Translations under genes and position numbers: made by a program
DNA from: an uncultured Verrucomicrobia subdivision 3 bacterium
GTDB lineage: Bacteria; Verrucomicrobiota; Verrucomicrobiae; Limisphaerales; CAMLLE01
Length of the DNA: 12,040 nt
NCBI GenBank assembly: GCA_946480555.1
Contig: CAMLLE010000031.1
Coordinates: 1 to 12,040, forward strand
Direction: 5' to 3'
In this document: positions 6,631-12,040 of the stretch, in pieces
Numbering within the stretch: position 1 is the first letter of the stretch
How the letters are laid out: every line of letters begins with the position of its first letter
The notes under the pieces: generated by a model
Database searches by the model: none
What the model saw: only the letters and a program-made list of their open reading frames with translations
What the model was told of the DNA's origin: nothing

Positions 6631-6681
6631 TGGCGATTGGATCGATCCGCCGTGTCTTTAGCGAATTGAGGACATGAATGC

Positions 6682-6698
6682 GGATTGAAACTCAATCC
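6682..6698. other. Small intergenic hairpin
   Basis: GGATTGA (6682-6688) and TCAATCC (6692-6698) are a perfect 7-bp inverted repeat around AAC. It lies in the 185-base gap between the unknown membrane protein and the acetyltransferase. It is AT-rich and has no T tract, so a terminator is doubtful; an operator or chance pairing is possible. The rest of the gap holds a consensus TTGACA at 6763-6768, but no good -10 box at the right distance. Confidence 0.3.
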
Positions 6699-6806
6699 CC
6701 TGACTGGATTTCGTCTGCCAACGGGATTCCATTCCGCAGCCATTCCCGAATCAGCGCCTGAGTTGACAGCCCAGACTTTCTTTGAAATGACTGGGGCAAC
6801 CAATTC

Positions 6807-6811
6807 AGGAG
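6807..6811 (+). promoter_or_regulatory. Ribosome binding site of the acetyltransferase gene
   Basis: AGGAG sits four bases before ATG 6816. It is one of only two clear Shine-Dalgarno sequences in the window (the other precedes the GspF-like gene) and decides the start of the acetyltransferase. Confidence 0.75.
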
Positions 6812-6815
6812 CCTT

Positions 6816-7400
6816 ATGTCACTTGACCTCGAAACCCAGAAGTTCCCGAAGAAAATTCAGCTGAAGGAAAACTTCCAAGCCACGCTTCGTCCGCTCCGGA
6901 AGGACGACGAGAAGAAGTTCTACGAGTTCTTCCAGGGAATCCCGGAACACGAACGGATGTTCATCAAGCATCGCATCAGCGAACCCGCCGTCATCCACGA
7001 ATGGTGCCAGCACATTGATCTTGGGAAGAAGTTCCCGCTGCTGGCCATCATGGATTCCAAGATCACGGGTGTCGCCACACTGCACCAGCAGCAAGGCGGC
7101 TGGAAACGCCATATCGGCCGCGTCAGCGTGCTGGTACTGCCACAGTATCGCGGACGCGGACTCGCCCGCGCGCTGGTGAAGGAAATCTCCGAAGTTGCCC
7201 GCAACCTGGGCTTGGAACGGCTCGAGGCGGAATTCATCGGCGAACAGGAGGCGGCGATCAAAATGTTCGCCATGCTCGGCTTCAGCAATCTCTGCCGGTT
7301 CGAAGATTACGTGAAAGACATGCAGGCCATCTCGCACGATTACGTCTTGATGGGCCAGAACCTGAAGGTGGACGAGGAATACGCCGGCGTCGGCGGATGA
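6816..7400 (+). CDS. GNAT-family N-acetyltransferase
   Basis: A 194-residue cytoplasmic acetyltransferase of the GNAT superfamily, using acetyl-CoA to acetylate an amine. Residues 22-30 (A-T-L-R-P-L-R-K-D) open the domain. Motif A, which binds the CoA pyrophosphate, is V-L-P-Q-Y-R-G-R-G-L-A at 107-117 (Q-x-x-G-x-G). The C-terminal part contains E-A-A-I-K-M-F-A-M-L-G-F (145-156), the usual motif B helix in which an acyl-CoA-contacting residue pairs with L-G-F. The start is supported by AGGAG. The N-terminal 20 residues are charged and extra to the domain. The substrate is unknown: it could be a small amine, a protein N terminus or an antibiotic. It is not clearly RimI-like. The nearest downstream gene, after 101 bases, is the zinc-ribbon protein. 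Confidence 0.9.
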   Translation: MSLDLETQKFPKKIQLKENFQATLRPLRKDDEKKFYEFFQGIPEHERMFIKHRISEPAVIHEWCQHIDLGKKFPLLAIMDSKITGVATLHQQQGGWKRHIGRVSVLVLPQYRGRGLARALVKEISEVARNLGLERLEAEFIGEQEAAIKMFAMLGFSNLCRFEDYVKDMQAISHDYVLMGQNLKVDEEYAGVGG

Positions 7401-7471
7401 TGGATGACGTTCGACTGAGCATCCACGATTAACGGTTCGAACCGGGTCGAGCAGCGCACGCAGCCACATTC

Positions 7472-7492
7472 CCAATCGCCAATCGCCAATCG
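7472..7492. repeat. Three tandem CCAATCG copies
   Basis: Three perfect head-to-tail copies of the 7-mer CCAATCG end nine bases before the ATG of the zinc-ribbon gene and cover the place where a Shine-Dalgarno sequence would be. Such short heptamer runs are prone to copy-number change by slippage. I recall similar CAATCGC-type strings in verrucomicrobial intergenic DNA, but this is memory only. Confidence 0.8.
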
Positions 7493-7501
7493 TAAATTCC
7501 G

Positions 7502-7765
7502 ATGCCCTCCACCTGTCCCAATTGCGGTGCGGACGTTCCGCCCAAAGCCAGGGCGTGCCCCGAGTGCGGCTCGGATGAACAAACCGGATGGTCCGATTCA
7601 GCTCAATCGAGCGGCTTGGACCTGCCGGACGACAGCTTCAACTACGACCAATTCGTCCAGAAGGAGTTCGGCGGAAAGAAATCCTCCCCCTCCGGGTTGC
7701 CTTGGATTTGGTGGCTGACGGCGCTCCTGGTGATCAGTGCGCTGGTCCTGCTTCTGATCTGGTGA
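7502..7765 (+). CDS. Zinc-ribbon protein with C-terminal membrane anchor
   Basis: An 87-residue protein. Residues 3-26 hold a short zinc ribbon with C-P-N-C (5-8) and C-P-E-C (19-22), four cysteines that would bind one Zn2+. Residues 30-65 are acidic then Lys/Gly-rich and probably unstructured. Residues 67-87 are a Trp/Leu-rich hydrophobic helix reaching the C terminus, so the ribbon should face the cytoplasm as a tail-anchored protein. The short zinc-ribbon family (often 20-30 residues) is frequently attached to membrane helices in bacteria, with functions mostly unknown. Start ATG 7502 has no Shine-Dalgarno sequence; the CCAATCG repeat lies directly upstream. A terminator follows at 7824. 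Confidence 0.85.
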   Translation: MPSTCPNCGADVPPKARACPECGSDEQTGWSDSAQSSGLDLPDDSFNYDQFVQKEFGGKKSSPSGLPWIWWLTALLVISALVLLLIW

Positions 7766-7823
7766 TCGTGTGGCGCGCGCCCAGGCGTGCTGTGCGTCCC
7801 AGCAGCGCATGCTTGTCCGGGAT

Positions 7824-7849
7824 ACAGCCGAAACGGCGCTGTTTTAATT
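7824..7849 (+). terminator. Probable terminator after the zinc-ribbon gene
   Basis: ACAGCCG, an AAA loop and CGGC-gc-TGT form a seven-pair stem with a two-base bulge, followed by T-T-T-A-A-T-T. It lies about 58 bases past the stop at 7765. A further imperfect hairpin upstream (7786-7809) may help. The bulge makes this weaker than the terminators at 3502 and 4428. Confidence 0.55.
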
Positions 7850-7895
7850 CCATTCATCGGCATGTTTAAATTCGGGAGCTGAGCCGAAAGTAGCA

Positions 7896-7924
7896 TTGCA
7901 GGCAGCGAATCACAGTGCTATAAG
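7896..7924 (+). promoter_or_regulatory. Sigma-70 promoter for the IPT/TIG protein gene
   Basis: TTGCAG (7896-7901), a 17-base spacer and TATAAG (7919-7924) preceded by TGC give an extended -10 promoter. The expected start near 7931 leaves a leader of about 60 bases before ATG 7993, containing GGGGAGA (7974-7980) as a rather distant ribosome binding site. Confidence 0.6.
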
Positions 7925-7992
7925 CTGCCCCACTCGCGTTGCAAGGCTGATGACCACCGAAGTCGGTTTTGCCGGGGAGAACTGAAAATCGC

Positions 7993-10077
7993 ATGAACAG
8001 CCGCTTTACTTTCGCTTTTATATTCCTCCTTTCCGCGCTCAGCAGCATCCACGCCGCTACCGTCACCTCCATCGAACCACCGTATGCGATGCCCGGCGAG
8101 AGCGTGATGATCTACGGCACCGGGTTTTCTGACCCTGTCGAGGTTTATTTCAATGGCGTGAAGGACACAACCGCCAACGCGAACGGCAGCGTCAACATCT
8201 CGGCGCATGTTCCGGCCGGTGCCACGAGCGGTTTCGTGACTGTGAAGGTCGGCAATAATCAGCCCGTGCCGAGTCCGGAAGAGTTCATCGTCATTGGACC
8301 CGGGCCCTACATTCACAACTTCACGCCCGCCGGCGGCGGTGCTGGCACAGAGGTGACCATCAACGGTGCGCACTTCAACGGCACGATCCAGGTACGCTTC
8401 AACGGAATTCTCCAGCCGAACTTCAGCAAGTCATCCCGCCAGATCATCCTGAACGCTCCGAACGGCGTCACCACGGGCAAGATCAGCGTCACGCGCACGA
8501 ATATCAGCTACACGAACCAGACGTTGTTCTACGTCACACCGGTGATTACCGGATTCTCACCCAGCTTTGGTCGGGCGGGAACCAACGTAACCATTCGCGG
8601 CACAAATTTCACGGGCGTCACATTGGTGAAATTCGGCAACACTCCGGCCACACAGTTCTGGATCACGAACAACAATGTCATCGGCGCAATCGTGCCGGTC
8701 GGTGCCGCCGCTGGAATTCTGGAGGTGCGGAATCCGGCAATGAATCCCGGCATCACGACCAGCAACTTCATCATCCGGCCGACCGTATCAGGATTCACCC
8801 CGGAATTTGGCCAGGTGGGAACCAGCGTGACGGTCACGGGCGCAAATTTCAATGTAGGCACTCCGGCGGTGCGATTTGGAAAGGTGCCCGCCGCTTCGGT
8901 GACCGCGGTCACATTCAACAGTCTGGTTGCAACGGTGCCGTCTGCGGCGGTGACTTCCCAAATCACCGTCTCAAACGCACATGGCACCAACATGTCGTCG
9001 GCCTTTTTCTACATGCCGCCCAGAATCACCTCTTTCTCGCCATCAAATGCGCCGACCGGAGGCATTGTCACAATCCAGGGAACGAATTTCCTCGGTGCCA
9101 GCGCCGTCGCGTTCAACGGCACACCCGCACCTGACTTTTGGGTCACGAACAACAACACCATCGGCGTTCAAGTGCCGCCCGATGCCATCACGGGTTCGAT
9201 CTATGTGACGACGCCGCACAGCACGACCAACAGCGGCGCCAGATGGTTCTTCGGCAGTCCCATCATCACCGGTTTCAATCCCACTCACGGTCTCCCTGGA
9301 ACAAATGTGATCATTCTGGGCACCAATTTTGCCGGAGTGTCAGCGGTGAGTTTCAATGGAAGCCCCGCCGCCTTCTTTTTCGCGACGAATGGAGCTTTGA
9401 CGGCAACTGTTCCCGCCAATGCTTCCACCGGGCCGGTTTCCCTCACCACGCCTTCCGGCACGACCGCCAGCGCCTTTCCCTTCACGCTCGATTTCAGCAG
9501 CGACCTCGCCGTGACGATCGCAGCCCCCGCATCCGCAGAATTGGGAAAGGATTTCACCTATGTGATCGTCGTAACCAATCGCGGTCCATCGGCGGCTGAG
9601 AATGTAATGTTCACCAATACGCTGCCGGGAAACGTTGCTTTTAAACAGGGCTCCTCCACCAAGGGCACGTTGCTGACCAGCAGCGGCCAATCGCGCGTCA
9701 GCATGGGAACTCTCAACGCCGGAGCCAAAGCCACTGTGACGATCATTGTCACCGCGCAATCCACCGGGGCGGCGGACGATCTCGCGTCGGTGGTCAGCTC
9801 AATTGCCGATCCTGTCTCCACGAACAACTCGGCGACCGCAAGCACCCTGATTTACGTCAATCCGGTGATCCAGCTCCAATCAGTCACGATGGGCGGAAAT
9901 CAGCTGAAGCTCTCCTGGCCCGCTGTGCTGGGTGATTTCATTTTGGAATCCACCACCAACATTACCACCGGCCCATGGGTCGAAGTGCTCACGGAACCGG
10001 AATTCATCGGTGACCAGAAAGTCATCACCGAACAGGTCGGCCAGGACTCCCGGTTTTATCGCCTGCGGCAGAATTGA
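7993..10077 (+). CDS. Secreted protein with six IPT/TIG repeats and DUF11-like domain
   Basis: A 694-residue exported protein from ATG 7993; the in-frame TTG at 7969 would spoil the signal peptide. Residues 1-21 are a signal peptide ending near S-I-H-A. Six immunoglobulin-like IPT/TIG repeats follow at about 22-103, 105-182, 183-262, 263-341, 342-421 and 422-500. Each has a G-x-x-V-x-I-x-G-x-x-F core and an F-N-G or F-G marker; marker spacings are 83, 78, 81, 79 and 80 residues. Residues 501-622 resemble DUF11 (T-N-x-G-P-S-x-A-x-x-V, then N-N-S-A-T). The last 70 residues have L-K-L-S-W-P-A, L-E-S-T-T-N-I and final F-Y-R-L-R-Q-N, a tail I link to verrucomicrobial secreted proteins and possibly a sorting or surface domain. 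A structural or adhesive cell-surface role is likely; no catalytic residues are visible. It has its own promoter, and converges on the trehalose gene. Confidence 0.9.
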   Translation: MNSRFTFAFIFLLSALSSIHAATVTSIEPPYAMPGESVMIYGTGFSDPVEVYFNGVKDTTANANGSVNISAHVPAGATSGFVTVKVGNNQPVPSPEEFIVIGPGPYIHNFTPAGGGAGTEVTINGAHFNGTIQVRFNGILQPNFSKSSRQIILNAPNGVTTGKISVTRTNISYTNQTLFYVTPVITGFSPSFGRAGTNVTIRGTNFTGVTLVKFGNTPATQFWITNNNVIGAIVPVGAAAGILEVRNPAMNPGITTSNFIIRPTVSGFTPEFGQVGTSVTVTGANFNVGTPAVRFGKVPAASVTAVTFNSLVATVPSAAVTSQITVSNAHGTNMSSAFFYMPPRITSFSPSNAPTGGIVTIQGTNFLGASAVAFNGTPAPDFWVTNNNTIGVQVPPDAITGSIYVTTPHSTTNSGARWFFGSPIITGFNPTHGLPGTNVIILGTNFAGVSAVSFNGSPAAFFFATNGALTATVPANASTGPVSLTTPSGTTASAFPFTLDFSSDLAVTIAAPASAELGKDFTYVIVVTNRGPSAAENVMFTNTLPGNVAFKQGSSTKGTLLTSSGQSRVSMGTLNAGAKATVTIIVTAQSTGAADDLASVVSSIADPVSTNNSATASTLIYVNPVIQLQSVTMGGNQLKLSWPAVLGDFILESTTNITTGPWVEVLTEPEFIGDQKVITEQVGQDSRFYRLRQN

Positions 10078-10084
10078 ACCCGCG

Positions 10085-10114
10085 GCGTCTGGCGGTGCAT
10101 CCCGGCGCAGACGC
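10085..10114. other. Intergenic hairpin between converging genes
   Basis: GCGTCTG (10085-10091) and CAGACGC (10108-10114) form a perfect 7-bp stem with a 16-base loop, eight bases past the stop of the IPT/TIG gene. There is no T tract on either side, so a Rho-independent terminator is unproven; it may block transcription read-through or RNA decay from either gene. Confidence 0.35.
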
Positions 10115-10177
10115 GAATCTCTCTCCCATTCAAGAAATGGCAGAGCCGTTCATCAGAAGCGCGCCAGCCGGGAACAT

Positions 10178-12040
10178 TCAATGTGCTGCTTCCTGCAACG
10201 GCGTCCCGAGGGTGGCGCTGCCCGGCCGGAGGAGAATCTTTCGCGTGTCTTTGCGACGCGGTAACTCCGTGAACTCGCGCAACAAACGCCGCACCGCCGC
10301 GTGGCTGGTCAGATGAAATTGTGCCGCAGTCTTTGCCAAACCCACCCGGACGGAGACAGCCGAAGGCGGCAGCGCCCGAAACAGATCTTCATCCGTCCAG
10401 TCGTCGCCCACACCGAGGATGAACTCCGGCTGCTGCGGACGCAGCCATTCGAGTGCGGCAGTGCCTTTGTTCACGCCGGTGTTGCGGATTTCGATCACCT
10501 TGTTTCCTTCCAGCACCTGCACGTCGATGTTGCGCGTGTAGCCGGCCAGGTCATCCATCAATTCCTGCGCGCGCAGCGAGGCTTGCTCGGGATCGGCGCG
10601 GCGATAATGCCATGCCAGCGAGAATTCCTTCTCTTCGAGCAGCGCGCCCGGAAGGCGGTCAACATACAGTTGCAAAATAGGCCGGACGCGTTCCCGCCAA
10701 TCAGTCGCCACCGCGCGCAACACACGCCAGTCGCCGCCCCGGTTGCGCAGCCACATGCCATGCTCGGCGATCAATGAAATCGGGAAGGATCCGAACCATT
10801 CCTCAAGGTCGGCACGGGGGCGCCCGCTCACGATCGCAACCTCGTTCGCCTGCTCGGTGGCAAGCGCGCTGATGATCTCAAGCAACTCCGGGTCGGGCCG
10901 TGCTGCTTTCGGATTTTCCGCGAACGGGACGAGCGTGCCGTCGTAGTCCAGCAGCAGCGCGCGCTTGGCGGCGGCACGATATTGCTGCACCAGCGTGATC
11001 TGCGCGCGGCCGGTCAAGGTGCGCGCACGGCGCGCCGCTTCCGTCTTCTGCGATGAGAAGATCGTCTGGATGAATTCATCCGCCCAGCGATTCACGTCGT
11101 AGCGCCGCAGACGATCCTGCAACACCTGATTGCGCTTCACCTGTTCCTCCAGCGGCATCGTCAACGCCTGTTCCAGGGCTCGTGCGAAGTCGTCGCTGTG
11201 AAATGGATTCACGATCAACGCCTCGCCCATCTCCTTCGCCGCGCCCGCCATCTCACTGAGAATCAATACGCCGGTTTGATCGGGACGCGAGGCGATGAAT
11301 TCCTTGGCCACGAGGTTCATCCCGTCGCGCAACGGCGTGATCATGGCCACATCGCAGATGCGGTACATCGCGACGATCTCGTCGAAGGAAAGATTGCGAT
11401 ACTGATAGATGAGCGGCGTCCAGTTCACGTTTCCGAACTGGCCGCAGATGCGTCCCACGGTTTCCTCCAGCTCCTGTTTCATGGCGCGATAGCTGTCCAC
11501 GCCGATGCGCGATGGAGCCACGGAAAGCACGAAGACGACTTTGCCGTGCCATTGTGGATTGCGCTTCAGGAAGAGTTCGTAACCGCGCAGGCGGTTGATG
11601 AGGCCTTTCGTGTAATCGAGTCGATCGACGGAGAATATGATCCGTTCCGCGGCGCACTTGGCGCGGAGTTCGGTCACGCTGTTCTCCGTTTCCCTGGCTA
11701 CGGCCGCCTGGGCGAAGCGTTCGAAATCAATGCCCATCGGGAACGTGTCCACCTTCACCACGCGTTCGCGCAAGCTCAGGCTGCCGAGCTGATGTTCATA
11801 ACCGAGCGTGCGCATCACTGACGTGAGGAAATCGCGGGTGTAATCGTGCGTGTGGAAGCCCACAACGTTGGCGCCGAGCACGCCTTCCAGGAGTTCCGCG
11901 CGCCAAAGCCGTGGCAGCAGGCGGAAGACTTCGAACGACGGAAACGGAATGTGCAGGAAAAAGCCGATGGGCATTTCCGGAAAATGATTCCGGATCAGCC
12001 GCGGCAGCAGCATCAGCTGGTAGTCGTGTACCCAGACCAC
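10178..12040 (-). CDS. Fused trehalose-6-phosphate synthase/phosphatase, 5' partial
   Basis: A cytoplasmic two-domain enzyme that makes trehalose-6-phosphate from UDP-glucose (or another NDP-glucose) and glucose-6-phosphate, then removes the phosphate to give trehalose, a stress protectant. The 620 visible residues run off the window edge; the GTG at the edge is internal, and by comparison with E. coli OtsA roughly 130-150 residues are missing. The GT20 synthase part shows V-W-V-H-D-Y-Q-L (2-9), D-R-L-D-Y-T-K-G (139-146) and [10 protein letters not shown] (238-247). The phosphatase part, after about residue 355, is HAD-type: D-Y-D-G-T-L with nucleophile Asp365 and Asp367, S-G-R-P (405-408), and G-D-D-W-T-D-E (545-551) binding Mg2+. 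All catalytic motifs are intact, so both steps should work. Corresponds to otsA plus otsB in one chain. Confidence 0.95.
   Translation of the reverse strand: MVWVHDYQLMLLPRLIRNHFPEMPIGFFLHIPFPSFEVFRLLPRLWRAELLEGVLGANVVGFHTHDYTRDFLTSVMRTLGYEHQLGSLSLRERVVKVDTFPMGIDFERFAQAAVARETENSVTELRAKCAAERIIFSVDRLDYTKGLINRLRGYELFLKRNPQWHGKVVFVLSVAPSRIGVDSYRAMKQELEETVGRICGQFGNVNWTPLIYQYRNLSFDEIVAMYRICDVAMITPLRDGMNLVAKEFIASRPDQTGVLILSEMAGAAKEMGEALIVNPFHSDDFARALEQALTMPLEEQVKRNQVLQDRLRRYDVNRWADEFIQTIFSSQKTEAARRARTLTGRAQITLVQQYRAAAKRALLLDYDGTLVPFAENPKAARPDPELLEIISALATEQANEVAIVSGRPRADLEEWFGSFPISLIAEHGMWLRNRGGDWRVLRAVATDWRERVRPILQLYVDRLPGALLEEKEFSLAWHYRRADPEQASLRAQELMDDLAGYTRNIDVQVLEGNKVIEIRNTGVNKGTAALEWLRPQQPEFILGVGDDWTDEDLFRALPPSAVSVRVGLAKTAAQFHLTSHAAVRRLLREFTELPRRKDTRKILLRPGSATLGTPLQEAAH

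Noticed and set aside
6763..6791. Consensus TTGACA as promoter of the acetyltransferase gene
   Set aside because: No sequence at 15-19 bases downstream matches a -10 box; kept only as a remark.
6819..7475. Minus-strand open frame of 218 codons
   Set aside because: Exact antisense of the acetyltransferase gene, whose motif A and AGGAG site are clear.
1..12040. Defence, phage, CRISPR or transposon system
   Set aside because: No repeat-spacer array, nuclease, integrase, transposase, toxin-antitoxin pair or phage structural gene is recognisable on either strand.

Overview
The window looks like chromosomal DNA of a high-GC, free-living bacterium, most probably a verrucomicrobial (Pedosphaera/Limisphaera-like) lineage of the PVC group. 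Three things point that way. The large repeat protein ends in a domain with a W-P-A core and a terminal F-Y-R-L-R-Q, a tail I associate with verrucomicrobial secreted proteins. There is a small Lys/Pro/Ala-rich tail-anchored protein of a type I recall from the same group. A palindromic GCGGCGGTC/GACCGCCGC element and a CCAATCG triplet repeat sit in intergenic DNA. The lineage is inferred from memory of these styles, not from a search.

Layout. Positions 1-963 (+) hold the 3' nearly-complete part of an ABC-3 family Zn/Mn permease. A REP-like palindrome (1085-1157) lies in the convergent gap and touches the stop codon of the next gene. On the minus strand, 3320-1151 encodes a GspF/PilC-like inner-membrane protein followed one base later by a PLP-dependent class V aminotransferase-fold enzyme. 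Further upstream on the minus strand are thioredoxin (3891-3559) with a textbook terminator, the Pro/Ala-rich tail-anchored protein (4368-3931) with a good sigma-70 promoter, an RRM RNA-binding protein (4793-4473) with its own terminator, and a SET-domain methyltransferase (5464-4937). SET starts only 28 bp from the divergent CutA gene (5493-5819, +).

The plus strand continues with a membrane-anchored protein of unknown function (5878-6630), a GNAT acetyltransferase (6816-7400), a small zinc-ribbon protein with a C-terminal membrane anchor (7502-7765) and a secreted protein with six IPT/TIG repeats, a DUF11-like domain and a C-terminal domain (7993-10077). The last gene, convergent and running off the window, is a fused trehalose-6-phosphate synthase/phosphatase (12040-10178, minus).

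Most genes form short independent units with their own promoters or terminators; this is not one functional cluster. Metal handling (permease, CutA), redox (thioredoxin), stress protection (trehalose) and RNA binding are housekeeping or stress roles. I found no CRISPR array, rRNA, tRNA, transposase, phage gene or recognisable defence system. The items most worth a second look are the bacterial SET protein, the REP-like palindrome, the GspF/aminotransferase coupling, the unknown membrane protein and the nearly leaderless promoter of the tail-anchored protein.
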